From assembly GCA_032433595.1 (NCBI GenBank), contig JASWJB010000062.1, positions 1 through 64,000 of the forward strand: a stretch of DNA of 64,000 nt, in the 5' to 3' direction. The notes below the pieces were generated by a model. The model was not told where the DNA came from. It searched no databases and saw nothing but the letters and a program-made list of their open reading frames with translations. Below, piece by piece: positions 24,681-35,400 of this stretch (positions are counted from its first letter, which is position 1; each line of letters begins with the position of its first letter). This DNA is from Conoideocrella luteorostrata (taxonomy: Eukaryota > Ascomycota > Sordariomycetes > Hypocreales > Clavicipitaceae). A program made the translations under genes and the position numbers.

Positions 24681-25031
24681 CTACTTCAACTCTCCGCTCC
24701 TATCTCTATACAGATCCGGCATGTCCATGCCCACCCGTCTGGCCGTCAGTCTCACGCGCTCCTCTTCATCCATGCCCATGCCGGGATTGTACCGCTCAAT
24801 CAGGGTGACGTAGAGTCTCTGAGAGCGCAGGTAGGCGATGAGCTGTTCGGCCTGAGCGGCGGGCGATGGTGGTGCGGGTGCAGGCGATGATGATGGGTCG
24901 GCGAAGGAGGCGCGCAGACGGTCGTGCAGATGGGATCGGGGCGAGCGAAGGATCGGTCGCGGCGGGAGCTCGCGCAGGATGGAGCGGTACATGGACCGCA
25001 GGCGGCGGGGCAGGAGGGACGTTGACGACAT
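24681..25031 (-). CDS. FMC1: Mitochondrial ATP synthase assembly factor Fmc1 (LYR-like)
   Basis: A single-exon gene of 116 codons. The sequence RSMYRSILRELPPRP near the N-terminus is an LYR-superfamily-like helix. The C-terminal block LRSQRLYVTLIERYNPGMGMDEEERVRLTARRVGMDMP is the recognisable signature of fungal Fmc1 proteins (YNPGMGMDEEERVRLTARRV). In yeast, Fmc1 is a matrix protein needed with Atp12 for F1-ATPase assembly at high temperature. The start at 25031 is the only ATG upstream of the conserved part. The middle has a low-complexity SSSPAPAPPSPAAQ stretch. It lies head-to-tail with another nuclear gene for a mitochondrial protein, MRPL6. Confidence 0.85.
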   Translation of the reverse strand: MSSTSLLPRRLRSMYRSILRELPPRPILRSPRSHLHDRLRASFADPSSSPAPAPPSPAAQAEQLIAYLRSQRLYVTLIERYNPGMGMDEEERVRLTARRVGMDMPDLYRDRSGELK

Positions 25032-25933
25032 TATTCGAGTATGAGGTTGGGGAGGTCGGCGATGCTACTGCTGCTGCATTCAATTGGAGAGAGTGCACAC
25101 CAGAGGAGGTGGTCACTCGAAATTTGTTTGGGTTGTTGGCGATAACTAACTAAGTGGTTCTCTCTGGATAAGGATTGGCAAGGTCGGTCTGCCTGGCGTG
25201 GGGACCTGCGCGGAGCCTTGGTCCGCAATACACCAAGTACTACAACTACCATCACAACTACAGTTACACAGGAAGTTGAAAACAATTCAATCATGACAAT
25301 GCACGCAATGCTCTGGTGGGTGGGCGTGCTCGATCTAATGCTCGGCACCGAGGTCAGATTTATCAAGGGGCTTGTTCATGGCAGTCCGATCCTGTTCGGT
25401 CATTTAACCGAAATACCCCAGCCGGTATAGTAGGTACTCCGTAAAATTGAACAAAATCGGTAGTTATTGAATTAGTTAGTCTAGCAGCATAGAGACGTCA
25501 CATACCTCGTCAGCGCGTGTGCTTCGTTGCCGACATCATCCAACCACCCACAAACATCTTTGCATTGAAATAGATCTTCTTTCGCCTCTGATTTTCCGTC
25601 CCCCTTCCTCCATGGCGCCTTTCTTCCCAAATCTTGTTGCTTACAACCCGTCTCATCAGCTTCTGGCGCCCCTGCTACACCCGTCTTCACCTCAAACATC
25701 CCCATCACATCCATCATGATCCACGCACTGACTTTGTATGATTTTATACATTAATCGAGTATTCTATGCCATAAATGCCCCAACTGAATAATAAAAAACT
25801 TAATAGTACATACAAGTCTATGCCTCAATATATATCAAAGTGCACACGCCAGGCCCCACCACAGCCAAACCCACCTTCTCTTTCCATCCTTCACGCTTCC
25901 TTGCCTGGTGCAACAGGATCGTAACAAAAACGA
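25032..25933. other. Intergenic region between MRPL6 and FMC1
   Basis: About 900 bases holding the FMC1 promoter and MRPL6 3' UTR. It contains one copy of the dispersed 9-mer (25435-25443) and pyrimidine-rich tracts near 25560-25690. No gene seen. Confidence 0.5.
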
Positions 25934-26945
25934 CTACTTAATCTTCTTCTGCTTCAACTTGATCGTCTGGTCGTTAATAAACACCCCTTTCCCCTTGTAC
26001 GGCTCCGGTGGCCTCCACATCCGAACTCTCCCTGCAAACGACATAATCACCTCTCGATCCGTACCCTCCAGCAGGATTCTCGTAGGCGACGGCGTCGTGA
26101 CTGTCACACCCTTCGGAATACCTTCCTCCACAGGGTGCGTAAACCCAAGTTTCAAGCACAGGAACTTCTGGCCGGGGTATTGTTCTTTGGCGCCGCGACG
26201 CTCGACGCTCGCTCGGTAGCCAACACCGACAAGGCGGAGGATAGCTGTGTGGCCCTCGGACACCCCCATTATGTAATTGGTTAGGTAGGACCAGGAGGTT
26301 CCTACATAAGAACACATTAGAACGAATACTGCTAGAGAGACAAACGATAATCGCTGCTTCGTTCCGTCGCGAGAACGGTCTTGCTAGGAAAGGAAGAGAG
26401 AGATATAGAGGAAATGTTAAACATACCCCACATCTCATTCTGTTGCTTAATGTTCGCATCCTCAACACTCAACAAAGCAGTACTATTTTCCAGATCTTGC
26501 TGCAGGCTCACAAATTCCGGGACATCAAGCTCCAGGGTTCCTGTGCAGTGAAACGAACAATTCTAAATTAGCCACTAGTTCATTCCGCATGAACAATGCA
26601 CAAATGTGCCGAGTTTTCATCCGTCCTGCACCGTGTTCCGTAGATATAGAGGTCGAGATCAAACTCACCTAGCGGACCCTTTACCTCAATTGTCCTTTTC
26701 ACAGTAGGTTTGTACGAAGTCTTAGAATTGGCAGTTTTCAGATCACTCATCGACAATTCGACTCCAGGGGGAATAGAAATCGGCGTCCGTCCGAGCTTCG
26801 AGGTTCGCTTCGTGGTCGTCGAAAACTGACGTGGCGCAAACGTCTGCCAGGCTGGCAGGGTGAAGCCAGGCAGGCCTACCGCTGAAGGGGGACGCAAAGC
26901 ATAGCCCAATACTTTTGCCCTGCTGGGGACAAATTTTGAGGCCAT
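25934..26945 (-). CDS. MRPL6: Mitochondrial large-subunit ribosomal protein uL6m
   Basis: Exons 26945-26669, 26540-26427 and 26301-25934 join in phase to 252 residues. The N-terminus is a basic, Ser/Ala-rich mitochondrial presequence (MASKFVPSRAKVLGYALRPP...RQFSTTTKRTS). Two L6-type repeats follow: the first with SKLGRTPISIPPGVELSMS and IEVKGPLGTLELDVP, and the second with ILRLVGVGYRASVERRG, LCLKLGFTHPVEEGIPKGV and ILLEGTDREVIMSFAGRVRMWRPPEPYKGKGV. The PEPYKGKG segment near the C-terminus is the classic uL6 signature. It functions in mitochondrial translation. Confidence 0.93.
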
Positions 26946-27342
26946 TGAGTCCCGGTCCTGGTTGTCGCAATCTGAGCAGGTTGTTTGGTGGTGGTGACGC
27001 CAGAGCCGAACTACCAGACCACTGAGCTTTTTGGATGCTTAGTCATGGCATCACGTGTATCCCAAACTCACGAGAACACCATCTATTTCAGGTAATGACA
27101 ACTTAATGTCTCAAAAGCTAGGCATTTTGGGGCCAAGATTCTTTGAGACACTATATCATAATTGTATTAATCAAGAACTTGCTTGTGAATTGCTCAGCAC
27201 ACTATACTACAAACGTAGCATGGTAGCTCCGTAAAAAGGTGGATGTAACTATTTACAAGTCTGAAGTGAAATTTGACAATCTCACGCCGCCCTCAATTGA
27301 TTTGAGTCCCGTCGGCCGAGTGCAAATAACCCGTCAGGTTTC
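26946..27342. other. Spacer between TUB2 and MRPL6
   Basis: About 400 bases between co-oriented genes. It should contain the MRPL6 promoter and TUB2 3' UTR. No gene. Confidence 0.5.
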
Positions 27343-29093
27343 TCATTCCAAAGGCTCATCAATGGGAGCGTCCTCCTCATACTCCCCTTCCTCCTCATCA
27401 ATACCAGCATCTTGGTACTGCTGGTATTCGGAGACAAGATCGTTCATGTTCGACTCGGCCTCAGTGAATTCCATTTCGTCCATACCCTCTCCAGTGTACC
27501 AATGCAAGAAAGCCTTGCGACGGAACATGGCAGTGAATTGCTCACCGACACGCTTGAAGAGCTCCTGGATGGAGGTAGAGTTACCAATGAATGTGGAAGA
27601 CATCTTGAGGCCGCGGGGAGGGATGGCGCAGAGAGCGGTTTGGATGTTGTTGGGGATCCATTCAACGAAGTAGGTAGAGTTCTTGTTCTGCACGTTACGC
27701 ATCTGATCCTCAACCTCCTTCATTGCGACCTTACCTCGGCTATTTTATGGGTTAGTACAGCAGCTAATTATTTTCAGACGTTATGCAACTTACAAGATTG
27801 CAGAGCAAGTCAAATAGCGTCCGTTTCGGAAGTCTGAAGCAGCCATCATGTTCTTGGGGTCGAACATCTGTTGGGTAAGCTCAGGAACGCTGACAGCGCG
27901 GAAAGAGTGAGCGCCACGGCTGGTTAGAGGAGCGAAGCCAACCATGAAGAAGTGCAAACGAGGGAAAGGAACCATGTTGACAGCGAGCTTGCGCAGATCG
28001 GAGTTCAGCTGACCAGGGAAACGCAAGCAGGTGGTGACACCAGACATAACAGCAGAGACCAGGTAGTTCAAGTCGCCGTAAGAAGGGTTGGACAACTTGA
28101 GGGTGCGCATGCAAATATCGTACAAGGCCTCGTTGTCGATACAGAAAGTCTCATCAGAATTCTCAACGAGCTGGTGGACAGAGAGAGTGGCGTTGTAGGG
28201 CTCGACAACAGTGTCGGAAACCTTGGGAGAGGGAACGACGGAGAAAGTGGCCATCATTCGGTCGGGAAACTCCTCACGGATCTTGGAGATCAACAGGGTA
28301 CCCATACCGGCACCGGTACCACCGCCAAGGGAGTGGGTGATCTGGAAGCCCTGAAGGCAGTCACATCCTTCAGCCTCGCGACGGACAACGTCGAGGACTT
28401 GATCAACCAGCTCAGCGCCTTCAGTGTAGTGACCCTTGGCCCAGTTGTTGCCAGCACCAGACTGACCAAATACGAAGTTGTCGGGGCGGAAGAGCTGCCC
28501 GAAAGGACCAGCACGAACGGCATCCATGGTACCGGGCTCGAGATCGACGAGGACAGCGCGGGGAACATACTTGTTGCCGGAAGCCTTTTTCGTTTGTCAG
28601 TATCGAGCACCTAGGCTGCCCTGCCAATATAGCGGTGACGTGTGGCTCAAATGGTCAAACAAGAACATCAAAACTTACCTCGTTAAAGTACACGCTCATA
28701 CGCTCGAGCTGGAGCTCAGAGGTACCATTGTAGACACCATTGCTATCGAGGCCATGCTCACCAGAGATGGTTTGCCAGAAAGCAGCACCAATTTGATTAC
28801 CCTATCCGAACAATGTGAGCTCCCACCGCGTGATTGTGTTTTCCTGGCGACGGATCTAATACTTACGCACTGACCGGTCTGAAGGTGAACCTATGGTGAA
28901 GAAAATAAGAAATAAGAGTCAGTTACATTTCAACATCATCATAAATTACACCACGATGCGCCTCGTCTCGATTCTTCGTCCGGCGTGGACGGGCGTGGTA
29001 CGTATTGGCGGGGTATCAAATCAGGGGCTCAACATTGGAACGCGTCGAGGAGGGGTCCGAGGCAAAACGGAGGGAACTCACAATCTCACGCAT
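27343..29093 (-). CDS. TUB2: Beta-tubulin
   Basis: Five exons: 29093-29082 (12 bases), 28890-28867 (24 bases), 28801-28679, 28584-27794 and 27739-27343. Together they give 448 residues, the usual beta-tubulin length. The first residues MREI are the autoregulation tetrapeptide. The GTP-binding loop GGGTGAGMG and the acidic tail ([17 protein letters not shown]) are present. The positions linked to benzimidazole response all carry the common sensitive residues: Phe167 (MMATFSVV), Glu198 and Phe200 (NSDETFCID). The tiny first exons and intron positions are those widely seen in ascomycete beta-tubulin genes and are the reason simple ORF searches find only the 3' exons. The protein polymerises with alpha-tubulin into microtubules. 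Confidence 0.97.
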
Positions 29094-30034
29094 GTTGGCG
29101 GGTTATTGTCGAAGACGGAGAGTTTAGATTGCAAAATCAATTTATGTTGAAAAAATATCACGAGGGATGTGCAGAGCTTCACGATCCGCAAAAGATGTGC
29201 AGTATGGGAACAAGGCAGAAATTACACAGGGGCGGAGGTGTTGATTTTCGTTGGAGATGAATCTGGAAAGTGGTTCACCGCCAGACTTGGGTTGCCCGTT
29301 GGCGAGTTGGCGCGGCAGGTGCCACCAGAGCCGGTGTGCGGGGCCTTCACTTTCGCTTGTTTACATCTCGGTCTGTGCATTGCCCAAAGTGGAAAGGCGG
29401 CAACTCAAGCAGTCGTTGTTACTGGCTATGATTTCAAGGGCCGCCTATATCTAAGTGTGACAGTGTCCGCAGCCCAAATGATTAGTTAAGTGAAAGACCA
29501 AACGAAGTAGAATGAAGAAATTCAAGCGGCCTTCGGTCATTGTACACACCGCCGCGGTACGGTGTACTAAGCACGCTTTTTTACAGTACGACTCGCCATG
29601 GGAACCTGTACTTAAACTACAAACAAGTGGGGAAATACTACGGAGAACTCTGTAATGCATACCCGTATTGTGCATACGGAATCGGTAGATAGACGTTTCC
29701 AGTTACTCCGTATGGAGTACTCCGTAACTAGTTACTGTTGTATTTAGGTTCAATGCGCCGCCGTTACGGGCCTGTAGCCGGGAAATGAGTTTGATCCACC
29801 AGCGACGAAGCCAACTGCAGCAGTACGGGCAATTTCCTGTTAGCAATTAGTTAGGTTAATAGTTAGGTGAAAACAATTACGGAACTATTACTCCGTACAC
29901 TGTACTCGATATTTTACAAAAACGCCTCACTATTCGTTCACCTTGGGATCCCGTGGCTCATCATTGTTGCTAGAATCATGACAGTTTCTGAGTTGACCAC
30001 AGCACGTATGTTAATCTGCAACATACTTCCCTAT
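29094..30034. promoter_or_regulatory. Beta-tubulin promoter region and GCN20 3' flank
   Basis: About 940 bases upstream of TUB2 and downstream of GCN20. Three copies of the dispersed 9-mer lie at 29704, 29718 and 29889; the first two sit 14 bases apart, next to a GTAACTAGTTAC palindrome. No gene seen. Confidence 0.5.
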
Positions 30035-32407
30035 CTAATGAGCCTTGACCACACCAGCTGCATCTGCCTGAGCTGAAATCTTCTTCTTATATGCCTGCAC
30101 ATCTCCATCAAACTTCTCAACCGTACCCTTATCACAAACCCACAGCGACTTGCATACCATCTGCAGCATCGTCACATCGTGAGACACCATGAGAACACCG
30201 CCTTGGTACGCTTGCAGAGCTTCCGCAAGGGCGTCCATGGCTTCAATATCAAGATGGTTGGACGGTTCATCGAGCACAAGTATATGCGGGTTCGTGAGCG
30301 CTAAACAGGCAAACGCCACTCTGGACTTTTGACCACCAGACAGCAGTCCCATCTTTTGTAAACCGGTTGTGCCCGTGATGCCAAACGCTCCCAACTGCCT
30401 TCTGTATTCTTCATCCGTCCGGCCAGGATACATCTTGGCCATGAAACTAACCGCGCTGACGGTCAAATCCAGAGCATCAACATGATGTTGGGCAAAGAAG
30501 CCGATACGTAGTCGCGGGTGAGCCGTGACAAGACCGCTTGTAACCTCCAGCTTGCTGATCAGGAGCTTTAGAACCGTCGTCTTACCAGCTCCGTTGGGGC
30601 CAACGATACCAATACGGGAATCCAGTTGGACGTCCAAGTCCACATTGCGCAGCAGAAGCTTATCTTTCGAATAGCCAAAGGAGACTTCAGACATCTGGAT
30701 AATCGGCGGGGAGAGTTTTTCCACGTCGGGGAATACGAATTTGACGCTATATTCTGACTCTGGTGGGGTCAGGACCGGCATCTTTTCAAGCTTTTTGATA
30801 CGAGACTGTGCCTCAGAAGATTTAGCAGCGTTATAACGGAATTTGTCAATGAAAGCCTGGAGATGAGCCCTCTGGGCCATTTGGTTCTCATATTCCTTCT
30901 TGGCAACCTTCTTCCTCTCCTCACGAGTAGCGTAGAAGGAGTCGAAATTTGAGCCGCGGTAATAGTCGAGTCTTTCGGAATGCTGGTGGATAATATCGGT
31001 AGCAACTTCGTTCAGGAACGCTCTGTCGTGAGAAACAACCAGCACCGTACTTGGATAACCCTGCAGGTAGTCTGAAAGAAAGGTGATGGAGGGGACATCC
31101 AACATGTTGGAAGGTTCGTCGAGCAAAAGTAGATCAGGTTCGCAGAACAGCGCACGAGCGAGCGCCAGACGCATTCTCCAGCCACCGGAGAAAGTCTTGG
31201 TGGCGAACTGTTGCCTCTCGGTCGAGAAACCCAGACCTGCAAGAATACTGGCCGCTCTTGATTCCGCCTTGTCGGATTCCATCTCGGCCAGTTTACCCTG
31301 GATATCTCCCAGTTTGCTGTCCTTGGTTTCTCTTTCTAGGTCGAGCTTAGCGGCATCGGCAGATGTGTCGGCGAGGGGAGCACGGCGAGCTTCCAGGTCG
31401 GCCAAGGAGGCTATGAGTTCCTAGTTTACTTCCGTCAGCATGTACTTATTCGTTTGTCTAGCGCAAATTGTATGGTGCTCACTTGTTGTTCTCGTAGGAG
31501 GACCTTGCGCCAGACATCGGCGTCAAGGACGGCTTGCAGAGCAGGGGTGTCATCTCCGGTAATCTGTGCGAGGCATCAGCAGGCTATGGCGTTATCAACT
31601 GATACATTTTCATGCACATACCTCTTGCTCCACATGTAGGATGGAGATATGTGTAGGAATTGCGACTTCTCTTCTTGACAAAGCTCGCAACAGCGTAGAT
31701 TTACCAACACCGTTGTTACCAACCAAACCATAACGATGGCCATGTGCCAGAGTGAGAGTAGTATCTGTGAGGATTCTATTGCCACCAATTGACACATCAA
31801 TACTATCCAGTTTGACATCTTTAGTTTTTGTAGCTCCAGAACCACCGATTTGTAACGGATTCACAGCCATGTAGAACTCTTCGTATGACTGTGCATCCTC
31901 TGGCTGTTCCAATAGTCGAGAAGCCTCGTATTCGACCGTCTTAAACGTCTTCTTCTGTTGCTTGGCAGCGATCTTGCGTTCTGCCTTCTCCAGCTTCTTA
32001 CGGTCGACTTTGGATTCGACTTTTCGAGCATTGGCAGACTCAAGATCAACACCGCCTGTTGCCACCGCCAGGGTTGAGGACATGTTGCGCTGGGTGCTGA
32101 CCTGAATAGTCTGGTCTAATCTTTTCACCAGAGATGGCCCCGTCCTTTGGCCGCCATTCGCTGCGGCATACTTGTCGACCCATTTCTCGACAAGTTGCTT
32201 CACTTGCTCTTCGATGCTAGCGTTGAACTCTCCGGAGGCGGAAAGCAGAAGCTCAGTAATGGCTGCGGCCGCTTCGCTTAGGGGTGATAGGTCAGCCGAG
32301 TCTTCCTCGTCCGTCCAAGTCGTCGAGGCGTGGGTCAGATAGCCGATCGAGTAGTCTGAGACCACGGGGTCGATATTTGGCAGCACGGCTCTGATATCGG
32401 CCTCCAT
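30035..32407 (-). CDS. GCN20: ABC-F translation regulator Gcn20
   Basis: Exons 32407-31622, 31563-31483 (81 bases) and 31420-30035 join in phase to 750 residues, close to yeast Gcn20. The N-terminal about 190 residues are the Gcn1-binding region, ending in a basic helix (RKKLEKAERKIAAKQQKK). Two ATPase cassettes follow. The first has Walker A GNNGVGKST (about 230-238), signature FSGGWRMRLALARAL (about 366) and Walker B DLLLLDEPSNMLD. The second has Walker A GPNGAGKTT (about 563-571), signature LLSGGQKSRVAFA and Walker B HILVLDEPSNHLD. No membrane helices are seen, as expected for ABC-F proteins. Gcn20 acts with Gcn1 on ribosomes to activate the kinase Gcn2 in amino-acid starvation. A copy of the dispersed TACGGAGTA motif shares one base with the start codon. 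Confidence 0.95.
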
Positions 32408-35400
32408 ACTCCGTATTTTCGGTGGGTATTGACAAAGGTTTCTGGGAGGTTACTGCCGGTGATCACTCCCTGGGCTCTACTTCTCTTTCGATACTGTGTT
32501 TTTAATCGAATGTGCGGAGGTGCCACGACTAAGAAGTTATCTAAAAGTCAGCGATCGGCCAAGATGGTTCACATATTCAAATCCTGGAGTTTTGGTCATT
32601 CCCCCCCACCAAAGCCAAAAAATGTGGATAGTGGGGTTGGTCCGAAACGGACCGTAAGCAATTTTGACAACGGCGTACTGTACCTATTGGCGGCCCTGTT
32701 TCAACCACAGGTTGGTCTTTCTACGAATTCTGGTGTTGTGCCACTGATTAGGATGTCTTAATTCTGTGTAACCGTTTAACATACAATGAAAGCAGTCTGG
32801 TTTGAGTAATAGAGGCTGTAAATATACTCCGTTCCGTAATCAATAGCACAATGGGCATGAAGAGTATGATGTCTGCCAAGGGAGATTATTTTTAACTAAT
32901 AGCATACCAAGTATGGTTGAACCGAAGATACGATTTGAAATCACTCTCCTAGAGGATTTATTTTGCATATAAACCACTCAAGCGGGATTCGGCTCTGATT
33001 CAGACCAGACAGACTAGAAAAAAAGTCAACTACCCTACACCCGATGATGAACATTGGGATCGAGCCATCCCAGACACGCACGATTTATCGGGTTGGCATA
33101 CAGGGACGGTAACTCGTGAGCTAAATATAACCCCATATTTTCTGTACAAGTAACATGTACAATATATCATCCATGTTGCATTGCTATATATGTCAGCCGT
33201 GTATATGACTTACGCTTTCCAGATAATCAGATCGTCAGGCTTGTAGAAGATTCTATGTCGAGAGGGGAATACGACCTTACCAACTTCCACCACCCTACAA
33301 TAATAGCTCAAATGGGTAAGTATTTGGACTTGAAATAGCTCAATCCACCGTGACAGTTTCGGTTCAGCTTCAGCAATGTAGGTACACAGAGAGTATTATT
33401 GTATCTGAGTCGAAACTCAAATCTGGTACTCAATGGCAAAATCTCGAGGGAATCGCAAGTTTCTATCACCACGTTTGGGGACGGAGAAATTCGTTAAAAT
33501 GTATTTTCCTGGACAACACATATGTCCAGTTAGACGTTGTCGCACGGCCCATCAGCCCGTCCTCAGAAATCCTAATGGGACCTAAATCAGGTAGGTTGCC
33601 AAAGATTACGGCTCCAACAAGTACCAGCCCACATCTTCTTACGCCTCTAATTTCATTAAAGCCATCGGCTCATTGCATGGACACATGCCGTAAGAAGGGG
33701 AACAATTTTTCTCATCTCGTACCTATTCAGGCAAAGATCCAAGGTAAAGAGCCAATCACATGTCTTAAACCTTAATTACCTAGTCGCGTCAGTTTCGCGT
33801 ATCGTAGCGCGTCATGTTTGAACAGCCACAAAACGCCCCGTTCAGGAAAATCAATCGATTCGCGTGATCCAATAAATGGCGCATAGAGTCTACCAATAAC
33901 CAGAGTGGCGGAAGCATTAAGTTATCCTCGAACTCACGGAGATCACACACACCTCTGACAGAGCTAGTCTTTCTTCCGAGGCTGGCCGACTGAGAAATCA
34001 AGTGCAGGGAACGATGTGGGCAGCAGGACAGGACCCCAGCATTTTTGCAAGGGCCCCCTTCAATTGTCCATCGGTCTTTCGCCCGGTTCGAGTGGCTGTG
34101 GACTGGTAGACACGGATAGCCGCTTGCCCGGAGGATCCAGGCTTGCAGGACCTAAAGCACCTAAATCACATAGCGGACTTTAATGAGCGTAAGACCGTGT
34201 TGGTTCACTTTGCCGATTGCTCCTGCACTATGATGATGGTGGACTCTCCAAGAAGTGGGAGGGGGTGAAAAAATTGCCGCAATTAACACAACCCTGGCCA
34301 GATCATCATCGGGAAGAAAGACTTTCTGTGAACAGAAGCAGGTGTCGAAGGACCAGATTCCTGGCATTGGCAGATCGATTTGGCTGGGGTTATCTGCATT
34401 AGTACGGAGTACTTGGGGAACGATGCAACCAACCCATTTCTGTCATGCCAAGCAGTGTGACCTGTTCCGGCGATAAGGACGGAATAGCCCCGAATTAGTT
34501 GCCACAACAGAACCGGTTCTGTGGTGAACGAGATCGTGGGGAATAGCTTTGTATTAGTGCTCTGAACTTGGGACTGAGGATCACCGCACCCTCCAAGAAA
34601 TGTACGCGGCCCCTATTACACGTACCCAATGCGCATCCGCGAGAAAACAAGTTATGGATATGCTCTCAAGTAGTATAGAGGCACGCCGCCCGCTGCCCGC
34701 ATGGAGGGAAACTCCGATGTGGTATCTGGATTGTGGACTACTTTGCGGGAACCTCGTATGATGATGGCCTCTTTCCGTCGTGCCGCAGCTCCCCCATGGG
34801 AATCAGAGCTTAGCCTCAAACACGGCGGATTGTCAACGACATGGATTACCAGGCTATGGAGCTATCGAATGCAGTATTAGATATTCAATATTAAGTTGTG
34901 CGATATAGTGCTGTATTAGAATACTATTTGGCAGCATCCAGGTCATCGCGGCAAAGAAGCAGTACGTCGATGGGTGGGCAATCGTGCTTCTCTCGACTCT
35001 TAGTCTTTACCAGCCGAAGGGTGAGACATGTTAGTCACGGCACTCCACCTCGGAATCATCTGTCCAAAATTCCTCTGGTATACGAGTAAAAGCCAAATTA
35101 TGTCCAGCTGGAGCATATGGGAGATGTGACGTCTGCATTGATACCTGTATGGTGGCATCTCTTCATCTCACGGGAATATGGCTCAGTATAGTATAAGAAG
35201 GCTGTATCAGGTTGCTGTTTCGTGATCGGGCGAAGTGGTTGTTACGGTACCGCTGACGATGGTTTTCTTGCCCCGGTGTCGGACGTTATTACGACCATGC
35301 CGTATTATCTTTTTGATGAACCAAACATTACTTTCAGTTTCGCATTTGGCACCCTCTTTCCGTGATCATGCCGGCCGGTCGTAGTCCGAACATGCTGTTC

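Noticed and set aside
27952..28614. 220-codon plus-strand ORF opposite beta-tubulin exon 4
   Set aside because: It is a shadow of the strongly codon-biased tubulin coding strand and has no family signature.
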